In this document: positions 32,805 through 44,249 of the stretch, one piece after another
How positions within the stretch are numbered: position 1 is the stretch's first letter
How the letters are laid out: each line of letters begins with the position of its first letter
Source of the DNA: Adiantum capillus-veneris
Lineage: Eukaryota > Streptophyta > Polypodiopsida > Polypodiales > Pteridaceae
Assembly: GCA_014529385.2 (NCBI GenBank)
Contig: CM043943.1
Location: 155,841,092-155,905,091, forward strand
Direction of reading: 5' to 3'
DNA: 64,000 nucleotides
The notes under the pieces: generated by a model
What the model saw: the letters and a program-made list of their open reading frames with translations, nothing else
Told to the model about the DNA's origin: nothing
Databases searched by the model: none
Position numbers and translations under genes: made by a program

Positions 32805-33123
32805 TTAAACATTGGAAACAAAGAGAGGTTATAACCGCTTATGTGGTCCACATGTTTGCATCTTGCTAAAAATTGAAACAAGCATTGAGACCATTTTCCA
32901 TATTTAAAGGGAAATTATATAAATTAATAACAATTTTCTTGGATTCTTGTTACTTGTATTACGGCATGTCCCAACAACATATACGACTAAGTTATAAGTG
33001 ACACCCTTGCAGCACTCCAATGCTTTTGTCATCTCCCTAACCTTTCTTCCACAAATTACAAGAAAAAGCAAAGAAAAGAAGGTAGGCTTATGCATAGATT
33101 GTTAAATATCGAGAGAATAGTGG

Positions 33124-33307
33124 TGATGGATCCGGTGATCCGCGCAAGAGAGGGAAGGAGAGAAGGGGAAGGGGATGATGAGCACACCATTCTTTGGTGG
33201 AGCATTAGAGAGTAACTACTCTCTTCTCTTATTCTCCTTATGAACAAATAATAGAGTAAGCGGAGGGGCACTGGCCACAAGCAGGCCATGGGACCTGAAA
33301 CCCAACA
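33124..33307 (-). repeat. 3' LTR of copia element (184 bp)
   Basis: On the plus strand it runs TGATGGATCCGGTG... to ...CTGAAACCCAACA. It aligns with 39799-39968 with some indels. The target repeat AGTGG lies on its left. Confidence 0.9.
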
Positions 33308-33401
33308 ATCTCCCACTTGAAAGCCAACGTGGCCCAAGTGGTTAAAGAATGTAGGGGCTACTATGTACAAATGTACAAAATCGTGAAGCATGACTGTAGC
33401 T

Positions 33402-34193
33402 TCACCCTACACCCATCACCTCTATGCAATGTGCAAACCGCTCTGAGGCTAGGCTCTTTGTTAGAGCATCCGTTAGGTTTTCATCCGTGTGAACTTTGAC
33501 TAACTCAATGAGTTTGCTAGCCAAAATATCCCTTACCACATAAGACCTGACCTCTATGTGTTTTGACTTGGAGTGAAGCACTGGGTTCTTTGCTAACACA
33601 GTCGCACTCTGACTTCGCAATGTAAAACTGGAGTCTGGTGTATACCAAAGTCTCCCACTAGACGAAATAACCACACAGCTACCTTATTGGAACTAAAAAC
33701 TGCAACATACTCTATCTCAATAGTGGAAGACGAAGTGTAATTTTGGATACATGATCTCCGAGAAACTGCCGCTCTAGCAAATAAGAAAACGTAGCGAGAT
33801 GTGGATCGCCTAGTGTCTACACAACCCGCATAATCCAAATTAGTGTATCCAACTATGGATGTATCATTGTTTCCAAAGCATAAGCACTTCCTCGTTGAGC
33901 CCTTGATATATCTCAAGATGTGCTTCACTGCTTCCCAATGCTTTCTGCCTGGATTTTCCATAAACCTTCTGACCACTTACACTGCATATGCAATGTCTGG
34001 CCGTGTGACCGTGGTGAACATGAGACTGCCAACTGTCGAGGAATACGGCACCTTTTTCATCTCTGCCTTTTCAGCATTCGATTTGGAACAATCACGCTTG
34101 CTAAGTTTTTCGTATGCAGCCATTGGGGTACTCAATGCTTTCCCCCCTTGCATATTAAAACGTTGCAAGACCTTGTGAATATACTCTTCCTGC
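33402..34193 (-). pseudogene. Copia RT C-terminus and RNase H
   Basis: On the minus strand: QEEYIHKVLQRFNMQGG, then PYSSTVGSLMFTTVTRPDIAYAV, GRKHWEAVKHILRYIKGS, NLDYAGCVDTRRSTS, and SSTIEIEYVAV followed by KHIEVRSYVVRDIL. These are the standard copia RT thumb and RNase H blocks; the Asp and Glu catalytic positions are mostly kept (IEIEY for the usual TEAEY). A frameshift lies near 33600. A nested element at 34199 separates this part from the RT core. Confidence 0.8.
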
Positions 34194-34198
34194 AAAAG

Positions 34199-34937
34199 TG
34201 TTGGGTTTCAGGCCCGTGGCTGGATTTGGATATGCGGGTTGTGTGGAAACTAGGTGCATCACATCTGGCTACTTTTTCTTGTTTGCTGGAGCGACAGTTT
34301 CTTGGAGATCATGTATCTAGAATTGCACTTCGTCTTCCACCACTGAGGCGGAGTATGTTGCAGTTTCTAGTTCCAGTAAAGAAGCTATGTGGTTATCTCG
34401 TCTAGTGGCAGACTTTAGTATACACAAGACTCCAATACTACATTGCGACCGTCAGAGTGCGATTGCGTTAGCAAAGAACCCCATGTTTCACTCCAATTCG
34501 AAACACATAGAGGTCAGGTATCATCTGGTATGGGATATTTTGGCTAGCAAATGCATTGAGTTAGTCAAAGTTCACACGAATGAAAACCCAACGGATGCTC
34601 TAATGAAGAGCTTAGCCTCAGAGTGGTTCGCACATTGCATAGAGATTATGGGCGTAGGGTGAAGCTAGGGTCATGCTTCATGTTTTGTACATAGTAGCCC
34701 CTACATTCTTTAGCCACTTGGGCCACGTTGGCCTTCAAGTGAAAGATTGTTGGGTTTCAGTTCCGTGACCGGGTTGTGGTTGATGGGCGCCCGCCCTCTT
34801 ACTTCATTCTTTGTTCATAAAGGAAATAAGGAGAGTGAGACTAACTCTCTGACAAGCTCCACTAAACACATGTCTATGTTCTCCATCCCCTTCCCTTGTC
34901 TCCTTCACTCTCTTGCACGGATCACCTTGATTTTTCA
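34199..34937 (+). mobile_element. Nested, deleted copia element of the same family (739 bp)
   Basis: It is inserted in opposite orientation within the host copia's RT, with target repeat AAAAG on both sides (34194-34198 and 34938-34942). It starts with only about 26 bp of 5' LTR (TGTTGGGTTTCAGGCCCGTG). It jumps to RNase H (34387-34662 open, ending ASEWFAHCIEIMGVG), then the polypurine tract and a full 3' LTR (34748-34937, 190 bp). A deletion between the 5' LTR and RNase H removed all other genes. The host RT reads across the site once this piece is removed. Confidence 0.88.
34387..34662 (+). pseudogene. RNase H fragment of the nested copia
   Basis: The plus-strand frame reads HCDRQSAIALAKNPMFHSNS, KHIEVRYHLVWDILASK and NPTDALMKSLASEWF, the C-terminal half of copia RNase H. 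It matches the minus-strand host sequence at 33402-33700. The two are therefore inverted repeats with over 1 kb between centres, a possible source of hairpin RNA. Confidence 0.85.
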
Positions 34938-34942
34938 AAAAG

Positions 34943-35720
34943 TTCAAGTATACCACGTTTGCAATCTCTCTTGATACGCATACCAAGAAAGTGATGTGCA
35001 TCGCCCAAATCTTTCATAGCAAACTGCTTGCTTAAGGTATCCTTGAGAAGTGAAATATCATATTTTCACTTCCCGGCCATAAGCATATCATCCATGTACA
35101 AAATTAGAATGATGAGGGAACATCCTCTTCAAGATCCCATGAAGAAACGTTGTCTTCAAATCCATTTGGACCAATTCCAAGTCCTTGATGGCTACTAGAC
35201 CAAGCACAAGACGCAATGTAGTCATCTTGACCACTGGAGAGAAGATTTCATCAAAATCCACGGCTTTCATTTGCTTGAACCTTTTAGTAACCAATCTACC
35301 CTTATATTTAGGCTCGAGATCGTCTGTGATGTACTTCTTCTTGTGCACCCATTTGCATGGCAATTCCTGTTTACCTACAGGTAGCTCTGTCAAATCCCAA
35401 GTTTCATTGGCTAAAATCGAGTTATACTCAGATTGCATAGTCTCCTCCCACTTCACGCTATCATCCATTTGAATGGCCTCTTTGTAGCAAGTGGGTTCAC
35501 CGCAATCAGTGACTAGCAAATAGTCTGATCCTAGGTCAAAACGCTCAGGTGCACGAGATGTACGAGTAGATCTTCGAAGTGTCTGACTGTTGGATTTCGC
35601 TCTCTCTAGAACAGCATGTGTGTCTGTACTAGTGGAAGGAAGGTGCATCACTAGCATGCCCAACATTCTGTGTAACAGGTGGTGAGGCGACATCCTCAAA
35701 CCGTACTCTGCGATACTCAA
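34943..35720 (-). pseudogene. Copia RT core
   Basis: The frame 35088-35720 contains ETWDLTELPVGK, KWVHKKKY, YKGRLVTKRFKQ, FDEIFSPVVKMTTLRLVL and LELVQMDLKTTFLHG, the ordered copia RT blocks. After a frame change LILYMDDMLMAG (about 35070-35105) supplies the active site YMDD. FAMKDLGDAHHFLGMRIKRD then runs to 34943, where the nested element interrupts. The catalytic residues are intact, and the frame is not. Confidence 0.85.
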
Positions 35721-35788
35721 TGTCTTTCATTATCTTTCTATGCATCTTAGACTCGCAGAATATCACCTATGAGCTGTGTATGACCTTC

Positions 35789-36980
35789 TTAGATTCCGGG
35801 TGCCAGAGACAATATCCCATATGTCTGTCTACCAATGAAGATGCACTTCTGTGATCTGGGGTCCATCTTTTGTCGAAGCGCTTTTGGCACATGTGAGAAT
35901 GCCTCACACCCAAATACACATAGTCTATCATAATTGGACTCTTTGCCCATCCACATCTCTTGCGGAATCTTGTACTTCAATGGTGTATTAGGTAGCTGAC
36001 TGATCAAGTAAGTAGCTGTCGTAATAGCTTCTTCCCAAAATTCTGGAGGTAAGTTGTCCATAGACAACATAGAAGTGACCCATTCCTGAATGGCTCTATT
36101 CATCCTCTCAGCCACGCCATTTTGGGCAGGTGTGTAAGGAGTGGTAAATTGTCTTCTAATGCCTCTTTTACTGTAAAAATCCTTGAAATTGGAGGAGATG
36201 TACTCGCCTCCATTGTCACTTTTCAAAGCTTTAAGCTTTCTACCCGATTTCTTCTCTATCAATGCTAAGAACTTCTGAAAGACACTAAAGACATCGCTCT
36301 TCTGCTTCAAGGGATAAACCCACACCTTTCTAGTAGAGTAATCTATGAATTTCAAGAAGTATAATGCTTCCCCTAAAGACTTGACTGGCATAGGTCTGCA
36401 CAATTGCTATGAACGAGATCTAGAGGACTCCCTAACTCCTTATCCAAAGGCGTTGATGTCAACCTAGTTTGTTTGCCATAGATACAATGCTTACATAAAG
36501 AGAAATTAGAGTAATCTAACACAGGAATATAAACAGAACGCTACAAGACTTTTATTTTCTTTTCACTCTTATGTCCTAGTTGGCTATGCCACAACTTTGT
36601 AGACGGCAGCTCGGCTACACAAATAGAATTCTCTTTCACGGAAGAGAAGTAAAGTGAGTACAATGAGCCAGACTTCTGGCCTTTAAGCATGACCAGATTT
36701 CCCTTCTTGATGATCCAAGAACCATGAGCAAATATGGTAGTGTAGCCCAAATCATCCAGCTGTTCAAATAACATTGAACTCTTTGTCAATTTGGGTACAT
36801 GTATGATGTTGTGCAGCATAAACTTAGTGCCATTACGCATAGAAAACTTGATGCTACCCACAATGCATATATCAAGCTCATAAGAATTGCCTAGCTTCAT
36901 TGTGCCACGCATGGTAGTGTATGTAGAAAACCACTCTTTGTTGTGAGGAGTCACATGAAAGCTAGCACCTAAGTCCACAA
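35789..36980 (-). pseudogene. Copia protease and integrase
   Basis: ORF 36541-36978 starts at the protease: DLGASFHVTPHNKEW (usual D-S-G-A changed to D-L-G-A) with later VPKLTKSSMLFEQLDD. It passes into the integrase zinc domain with LWHSQLGHKSEKK (two His). After a stop, 35789-36403 holds the integrase core: FIDYSTRKVWVYPLK (Asp), LKSDNGGEYIS (Asp) and QNGVAERMNR (Glu), then AFSHVPKALRQKMDPRSQK. The integrase triad is intact. The DLG change makes the protease suspect. Confidence 0.85.
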
Positions 36981-36999
36981 TCCAATTCTACGCATAACA

Positions 37000-37946
37000 C
37001 TCATCATAAGCTAACAATGCATCATGACTCGAATCCGATGTGAAAATCAACACATCATTTGGCACGTTAGAAACTCTCTCAATGGCTGGAGACTCAACCA
37101 CATTAATCTCTTCAATTTTCACACTGCTTTTTAGGTTTGTTAGACTTTGCTTTCTCTTTGCCCTTATCACGCTGCATTGTGCGAAAATCTTTCTTCATGT
37201 CCCTTTTTATGGCAGCATTAACACTCAATATTTCGCATGTATTTGCGGCGGCTCTTGCTACTACCTTGCCTACGATCCTGTGAACAATTGCGGCAATGAC
37301 CACGCTGCCTTTTGCTTGTCACGGTTGCCACTAGCCACATATGTATCATCATGCCCACTCGCATCAAGAGATTGATGTCGAATCTCCTCAGTGAGCAATG
37401 CACCAGCAACACCGCTGAAATCTAGCTTGCTATTGGGTGCAGAGTTGCTTATGGTTGTGTTGAAGGTATCCCATGACGATGGTAGCGAACATAGCAAGAA
37501 AATGGCTTTCATTTCATCATCAAAATTGAGACCTTTTGAAGTAAGCTATGAAAACACGTTGTTGAACTCATTCAAGTGAGAACCAACATTATTGCCTTCT
37601 TTCATGTTCATGCGCATCAATTTCTTTATCAAGAAAACCTTGTTCGAGGCGTTGTTGCCATCCGAAGTCTGACATAGAGCATCCCACAAATCTTTGGCAT
37701 TGGTCTTATCCATTATGGTACAGTAAATGGATTCACCAAGGTGTAGGCAAATGGTCGACATAGCACGCTCATTCAAGTCATCCCACTCATCATTAGTGTA
37801 TGCATTCTCTCTTCTTACACGCAAGGGTGCTATCAAGCCTTTGTTGATCAGAATATCTTGCATACGCTACCACCAAATGAAAAGATTGAGCCATCAAACT
37901 TTTTGATGTAGCACTCTTCTCTTTCGGAAGCACTACTCGTAGCCAT
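37000..37946 (-). pseudogene. Copia gag
   Basis: It starts at ATG 37946 (MATSSASEREECYIKKFDG), the usual copia gag start. After a frame change it continues MQDILINKGL, ERAMSTICLHLGESIY, AKDLWDALCQTSD and MRMNMKEGNNVGSHLNEF (37546-37863). Next comes MKAIFLLCSLPSSWDTF (37270-37512) and a basic part with a degenerate zinc knuckle near 37190. It is the capsid protein of the element. It is broken by at least two frameshifts. Confidence 0.8.
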
Positions 37947-39187
37947 GGTTAAGAGAATGTAGCCAAAAAACTTTATGGAAAATTGCTTGGGATAATTTCA
38001 GTAGAGTTTTCCCTAGAATAGGAGCGAAAACTCAACCAAAAGTAGTAAAATCACTGTGTAAGAACAGCTAGAAGTGCCAAGAACGCATAAAAGAACTCGT
38101 GGGAAAAATCCATCAGAGTGTCCTTTCTATGAGGAGTCAAAGCTTAACTCCAAAAAAACATAAACTGCTCAAAAGAACCATTGGGCATAAACTGCTCAAA
38201 ACCACTGCTTTGTGATTGCCACCTCGACGTCAAACAACTAGAAAACCATCCAGATACATGTCCTATGGCGAGGGTACCATAACAGGGGAACCTATATCAC
38301 CAAAGGTATCTCAACATTCGAGAATACCCCAGATCAAAGAAAACCTCACGCTATCGACCCTCCAAAGGCTAATGCATACACAAAGGACTAGCCACAGTCT
38401 CAAAAAGGGCTCTTCCAGTCCGAGTCTTAGAAACGATCAAGAAAATTCCCAAACTGCCAAAAAATGACTCCACACATAGTATAATGGACAGTGTTCGCAC
38501 ATAGTATAATGGACAGTGTCCGCAGCTCAACGTACATGAGTGACTGCGCTCAAACAGGAACCAAGAATTGCTGCATGCAGTAAAAGTGATCCCTGCGGGG
38601 ATATCTGCTCTCACACGAGTTCAAACAGCACTATAGTGTGCTAAAGCAAACATGCATTTGTCAACGCATCGAAACCGCTGTCGAAATGACTGCTAAATCG
38701 CATGTGAAAGCGTTGTGTCTGTAAGTGTCTAGAAACCTAGAGAATCTGTGTGTAAACATGCTTAAAAATCCCTTGTAACCTGTGTGTCGGTGTAGATACA
38801 TGCCGATTTCCATCGTCGGGCAGAAATGCGCTAGTCGAATAGCTAACAAAGGTGCTCTGAGTCAAAAACGTATCATAGAGCGTGATCGATGCACTCAGTG
38901 CTGATGCCAGGTGTCACTCATTTGTGGTAGAGGCACCTCACCCATGCATGTGGCAAGCACAATCGTTCGTACGGGAAGATGGTCGTCCGCGGGAACGCTA
39001 GTGTCAGGGTCAAATGTCAGAAATCCATCACATAATGCGCAAGAACGTTGTCATGGTCACCAAAATCGATGTCCAAATCGATGTGCCGTGCCGTTGAAAA
39101 GATGTCGAAAACTGATTTGTTGCCGTAGGGTTGACCGAGAGCCGATCCGTTCTTGTCGATGTCTGAGACGTTGTGTCGGTGTCGAAG

Positions 39188-39192
<5 letters not shown>

Positions 39193-39253
<61 letters not shown>
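39193..39253. repeat. (TC)30 microsatellite
   Basis: A pure dinucleotide run inside the copia leader. Confidence 0.93.
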
Positions 39254-39254
<1 letters not shown>

Positions 39255-39538
39255 AGAGTGGTGTCGATGTCGGAGAATCGATGTCGAGAAATAATTCGAT
39301 GTTATGGCCGAAAACCTGTTCGCTCTCTCTCTCTCACTTGCTCGCTCACTCTCTCACTCTTAGGTGTCTCTCAAGCTCTCAAGCACACTCTCTCTCAAGC
39401 AGTTGGGTTTGTCGAGGCAAATTGGCTAGATGGTCCCTTGTACAATCAATAGTGTGTAAGCTTAAACTTTTAAAAAAATATCGATTCACTGCATTTGACA
39501 AAATGCAGTGGGTTCTGTAGATTGTCGAACACCGTACA

Positions 39539-39592
39539 GTGTGTGTGTGTGTGTGTGTGTGTGTGCACGCGCGTGCGCGCGCGTGCGTGCGT
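39539..39592. repeat. Alternating purine-pyrimidine tract (GT)n(GC)n
   Basis: GTGTGT... passes to GCACGCGCGTGCGCGCGCGT. It is fully alternating over about 54 bp and thus has Z-DNA-forming character. Confidence 0.85.
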
Positions 39593-39784
39593 AACCTTGC
39601 AGTCCGAATACAATTCCTGCTTGCTGCGACATTACTCCTACCCAAGAGCTCACGGCCAAGTTTATTTTGATTTTCCTTTATGCACTCCTCGACTCTCGGC
39701 TCGATCCTGCACAGCTTTCCAAGATGCCTTGCTTGGGGTCAGTGCACACGCGGTTAGCCAGGGCTCGGGAGTCGGGCGCCCTGA

Positions 39785-39796
39785 GCTCTGATACCA
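39785..39796 (-). other. Primer binding site, initiator-Met tRNA (copia)
   Basis: The plus strand reads GCTCTGATACCA; the minus strand gives TGGTATCAGAGC two bases after the 5' LTR. Confidence 0.9.
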
Positions 39797-39798
39797 CT

Positions 39799-39968
39799 TG
39801 ATTGATCCGGTGATCCGTGCAAGAGAGGGAAGGGATGATGAGCACACAGTTCTTTGTTGGAGCATTAGAGAGTAACTACTCTCTTCTCCTTATTCTCCCT
39901 ATGAACAAATAGTAGAGTTAACGGACAGACATCAGGCCACAAGCCGACCACGGGACTGAAGGCCAACA
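39799..39968 (-). repeat. 5' LTR of copia element (170 bp)
   Basis: The plus strand runs TGATTGATCCGGTG... to ...AAGGCCAACA. It is followed by the target repeat AGTGG. The TATA box is not evident. Confidence 0.9.
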
Positions 39969-39973
39969 AGTGG

Positions 39974-40698
39974 CAACAAAGAAGGGATACTTGTTCTTAA
40001 TCATAATTGATTCTAGTGAAATGAAGTGCAAGTAACTATGTAACATGCATCCAAGGTTGATATACAAGTCTTTAAATTTGGATTTGGCTAGACAGTATTT
40101 GTCATTTGTATCTTTGTTGAAATACTGCCGGGCTTTCAATAGAGTTTTCAAAACATTGTGCAACAATTCAAGGGAAGGTATTGACTATCTCTATAAAGCT
40201 AAGTTTCATGTTGCCAACAAAGGTCTAAGCTACTTCACTTACATGTTCCTTCATGTGTTTAAATGCTGCCAAATTGTGGTGCTATTGACATTTTTGCCTT
40301 TTATTCAAACCTTAAACGTACAGATTGAAACTTAGAAGTTTATTAGGCAACTAAAAAGTTGGATAGCATCATCTTAGATGCTGCATTTAGCAAGGAGTCA
40401 ATGTGCCATTTCTTTGATCCCCAATTGTAAGTGATATGTTGGTTGAACCAATGTAGTATTCATGTTTGTGGTTGCACCATAGCAATAGAGAATTAGGTAG
40501 ATTCGAAGGGAGACCTCTATACAATATAGAATGAAACTTGCTTGATTGATTGTTGAAATTAGGGGAGAGCATACAAGCTTTCCATAGGGTCCTTATGTAA
40601 GCTCAAGAAGGAAGGTTAAAATAAAGTTGCTCCAGAGGGATATGCACTACATAGGACAAATAGCATGTGAGCTCCAACAAGTAGCATATGGTTACATT
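39974..40698. other. Unassigned stretch between copia and solo LTR
   Basis: AT-rich; the short open frames resemble nothing I know. It would have been continuous with the sequence left of 33119 before the copia insertion. Confidence 0.5.
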
Positions 40699-41439
40699 TG
40701 TTAGGAAATAAGACGTAGCTAAATAGATAATTGAGTAGATTACTTAATGGAGAGAAACAGATTTACATACACGAGATTATAGAGAAGAGAGAGAAAGAGA
40801 GAGTACACACGATATACGTGGTTCACCCAATGTGGGCTACGTCCACGAGAAAGCAGCCACTCAATGGCTTTAGTACTTCAAAACAAGAAGTAGTTTACAA
40901 AGGGATTATACCCTTAATGGAGCTCCCGTCTTGCTTCACTCTCACCACCTCACACTCACGTTGTTGCATCAACTTCACACTATGAAATGTGTGTAGAAAT
41001 GGCCTCCTTTTATAGGCCAAAAGGGCTGCCCTCTCTTATGAGAGACAGCCATGTGTAGCCGTCCTTGTGCGAATAAGTCCAAATCGGACCCTCCAATCCG
41101 CCCATGTGTGGCCGCCCTTGAGAAGACAAGTCTGCTTTTGAATTCGGCCACCGGCCACCGGCCATCGGCCATTGACTACCGGCCACCGGCCAACCGACCG
41201 GTTGTTTTCCGACCACTTTTCGGTCGTCGTCCGGCCATAATATTCCGGCGAAAAAAAGTCTCGGGGGCCTCCGTCCCCGAGGCCTCTAAAGTTGCCCCTG
41301 ATTCTTGTTCGTGAAAATTTTGGTTTCTGGTGAGTGATTTTCCTTCACACACAATGGTTTCTCCTCATAACGGGGGTTTTACAAATGTGCGCTTCTACCA
41401 CAGAAAATTACAAGGGTAAATCAGGCTCCATACTTAACA
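40699..41439 (-). mobile_element. Probable solo LTR (741 bp), copia-type
   Basis: TGTTAGGAAATAAG... to ...CATACTTAACA gives inverted TGTTA/TAACA ends, flanked by ACATT (40694-40698) and ATATT (41440-41444), a target repeat with one mismatch. On the minus strand CCTATAAAAGG (near 41005-41015) is a TATA box. On the plus strand ATACGTGGTTCACCC and CTACGTCCACG (about 40814-40843) form a motif pair frequent in plant copia LTRs. No partner LTR or internal part is present. Confidence 0.65.
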
Positions 41440-42794
41440 ATATTGTGTGGCATGTGTTTGTGGAATGAGTACCATGTGTGAGGCATAGGATTCCATGAAA
41501 AAAATGCGACTTTGTATATAATGGCGCATGATTGGCTTCTTAGGGATTGTTCCCACTGCAAGTGTAAGCTAAAGGCTTACCCCAATACCAATCTTCCAAA
41601 TCTTCTAGAAGACAAAATTATAGAGTGAGTGTGTGTGTGTATGTGTGTGTGTGTGAGAGAGAGAGAGAGGGGACAAGAACATCAAGAAGTAGGCAAAGAA
41701 GAAGAAGTACATGGTATATAAAGCTTTAAGATTAATTCTCCACTAGAGTTCTATATAAGCATGGAGGGAGAAATGGCTGCCACCATGAATACACACACAC
41801 ATAGTGGTGAGCTAAGTAGGAAAACAACCAAAAGAGAGTTTTAGTAATAGAAAAATTATAAATCTATATTTGTACGAATGGTTGCATATCATACATGTAT
41901 CAACTCTACTTCTAGCTAAAGTTATTGGTAGCAAAATGCATTACATTTTGAGATCCCACATAGCAAAAGAAGAGACTTAATATAACATTTTCCCATTAAG
42001 ATCAATTTTTATTGATCGTGTCTTTCAATAAGGCAACTGAAAAACATGTGGATAAATTTGGCAACCTCCTAAACTAGAGTAGAAGCCCCCGTAAGCCTTG
42101 ACAACAACACAAGATTTATGTACTTCTCTCAACCATTAGAGTAGAATCCCAAAGACTCAACCAAATGGACGGTGGACATAAATAGATTGGGTAGTCTTAC
42201 CTCATGTATGTGCATGGGCAATGTCTATAAGACGACAAAAAATTTTGACATGTCAAGAATTTAATGACAACAAGAGTAATGTGACAAAAATACTCCCAAG
42301 AAAACAACAAAATAATGCTTGATCTTTGGCTTTGATCTTCTTTGTTCTATGCAAACAAAAATGCTCCCAAAAAAACACAGAAACAAAAAATAGAAAAATA
42401 GTGTTTCCATTGATTTATCCAGGTGCAAGCATCATCAAAAAGTATCCACTCTGGTGCATCTTACCTCTATCCTCAAGATATGAGCATACATGGCAATTGA
42501 ATGACATCATACTCTCTTCACTTTTTAGCTTTGATCTTCATCCTTAGCTCCTCGTTGACCTCTAGTTTGATACTTCATAAATCCACAAAATTAGACTATG
42601 CAAAGATTTCAGACATATTCTTGGTGTTTTAAGAGATGCAAGAGATACAAAATACAAAGGCTACAAGTAGGAGATGATAATCTTGGAACTTGTTGCATTA
42701 AGTGAAATCTAGAGAGATTTCCCATCTTTTTTAGTATTATGTGTGTGTCTCTCTTCTTGAGGCTACAGTAATCTAAGACTCTGCATGTAGTGTT

Positions 42795-42851
<57 letters not shown>

Positions 42852-43160
42852 GCCAACTCCTTAGATAGATATGTTAAATCTCTTGGGATTTTTGTTGTGA
42901 CGTTAAAACTTCCATCTCCATGTGCGGAGAGGCTCAGAGGCTCTAAGAAAGTGCCTCTATGTCTTTGCCCCTGTCATTGCCAGTATGACCACTTCTAGCA
43001 TGATACCCCTTGTCACTTATCTCCTTCAAGTGAAGCCACTTGAAACCTACCAATAGAGGCTCTTCTCGTAGAGATGATCACAACAAGAAGAGTTAGGAGG
43101 GTGGATATAGACTGCTCACTCTTTGATGTCATTGGTGGTGGTGTTCCAAAGTCATAGCTT
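41440..43160. other. Intergenic stretch, nothing recognised
   Basis: AT-rich, with a GT/GA tract (41629-41668) and a CT microsatellite (42799-42850). No protein family or RNA gene is seen. Confidence 0.5.
42799..42850. repeat. (CT)26 microsatellite
   Basis: A perfect CT run. Confidence 0.92.
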
Positions 43161-43475
43161 CTAGAAAAACATACATTAGAACCATGATCCCTTAAGAATC
43201 TTTGGTAAATGAAAGTATTTGGTTAATGGACATCCAATAGGTGACATTAATTGTAAATAGAATTCTCTCAGAAGATTCTATTTCAATGCAAGTACATTTG
43301 AAATAGAACCTTCATAGGTGATGTTAACTATGAGTCAAATCTTTTAGAAAAGCATACTTTAGAACCATGATCCCTTGAGAATCATTATATAATGAAAGTA
43401 TTTAGTTAATGGACAGCCAGTATGTGATGTTTATTATAAATAGAATCTTCTCGGAAGGTTCTATTTTAAGGTGTC
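43160..43475. repeat. Diverged tandem duplication, about 183-bp period
   Basis: TAGAAAAACATACATTAGAA at 43162 recurs as a close variant near 43344. The repeat continues through ACCATGATCCC, AATGAAAGTATTT and AATAGAAT..TCTC. The second copy is shorter. It lies just beyond the 3' end of the degraded gypsy integrase. Confidence 0.7.
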
Positions 43476-43520
43476 ATGGATAGCTTGAGCCCATGAAGCC
43501 AGATGGAGATGACATGCTTT

Positions 43521-43960
43521 CTATAGAAGGGCGAGAAGAACCTTGTCCATGCTCTCAACCTGCCCATTGGCTCTAGGGCAATAGGTGCAAGTTTTGCGAT
43601 GAAAAATCTTGTAGTTGGCCAAAAAAGTCAAAATCATCTCATTAACAAAGTGACTACCCTGATCACTAGTGATCTCCAAGGGACACACAAACCTGCACAA
43701 TATATTTTCGTACAAAAACTTTGCTACAGTATGTCCAGTGCAACCAATTGTTGCCAATACCTCTGCCCACTTGATTGCGTAATCTGTAGCCACCATCAGA
43801 TACTTTCAATTACATGGTTAAGTTGAGGGAGAAATTGAACCCACAAAGTCTAAACCTTATCTCTCAAAGGGTAACCATGCCATGGAGACCTGCAGAGGAC
43901 AATTGGACTGCTTATTTGGTTTTGGTCCACAATGTTGACAAACATCACAAACTTTGACAT
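43521..43960 (-). pseudogene. Gypsy integrase core
   Basis: MVATDYAIKWAEVLA (Asp), PLEITSDQGSHFVNEMI (Asp) and CPRANGQVESMDKVL (Glu) give the D,D,E triad. Upstream, 43800-43960 in another frame yields CDVCQ-like and WHGY-like integrase linker sequence. The frame breaks at about 43800 and the gene has no C-terminus beyond 43521. Confidence 0.75.
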
Positions 43961-43998
43961 GAGCAATTGCATTTTTAAATACATAAGGCCACCAGAAA

Positions 43999-44181
43999 TC
44001 ACTGTAGGTTTTTTTTTACGGTGATGTGACCAGGGTAATGGCCACCCGTGGAACCATTGTGGGCATACTCTAGAATATGCTCAACTTCATGGGAGGAGAT
44101 ACACGACCTCATAACACCATTTGCTCCTAACTTGTAGAGCTGGCCTCCAATCAGAGTGAATGGTGAAGACTTCAATAGCAA
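43999..44181 (-). pseudogene. Integrase zinc-binding (H2C2) fragment
   Basis: SPFTLIGGQLYKLGANGVMR then HILEYAHNGSTGGHYPGHIT shows the H-x(n)-G-x-x-GGH pattern of the gypsy integrase N-terminus. The CxxC half falls in the next frame near 43930. It directly follows truncated RT sequence, so RNase H is deleted. Confidence 0.7.
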
Positions 44182-44249
44182 TCTTCTCCTCTACAAGGAA
44201 GATGCATTCTCTAGGTACAAACAAAGGATAAAAGATGAGATATACTTTT

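Larger units (their letters stand above)
37947..39784 (-). other. Copia leader between PBS and gag
   Basis: This is a long non-coding leader of about 1.8 kb. It holds a 31-unit TC microsatellite (39193-39253), an alternating GT/GC tract (39539-39592) and a short direct repeat of CACATAGTATAATGGACAGT (about 38473 and 38500). It is unusually long for a copia leader, and I see no gene in it. Confidence 0.6.
33124..39968 (-). mobile_element. Full-length Ty1/copia retrotransposon (6.85 kb)
   Basis: The LTRs at 33124-33307 (184 bp) and 39799-39968 (170 bp) are flanked by the identical target repeat AGTGG (33119-33123 and 39969-39973). On the minus strand, an initiator-Met primer site follows the 5' LTR (39785-39796). 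Gag, protease, integrase, RT and RNase H follow in copia order. A polypurine tract (GTGGGAGAT) precedes the 3' LTR at 33308-33316. Frameshifts, stops and a nested insertion disable it. It is inserted about 300 bp after the chitinase-like gene. Confidence 0.9.
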
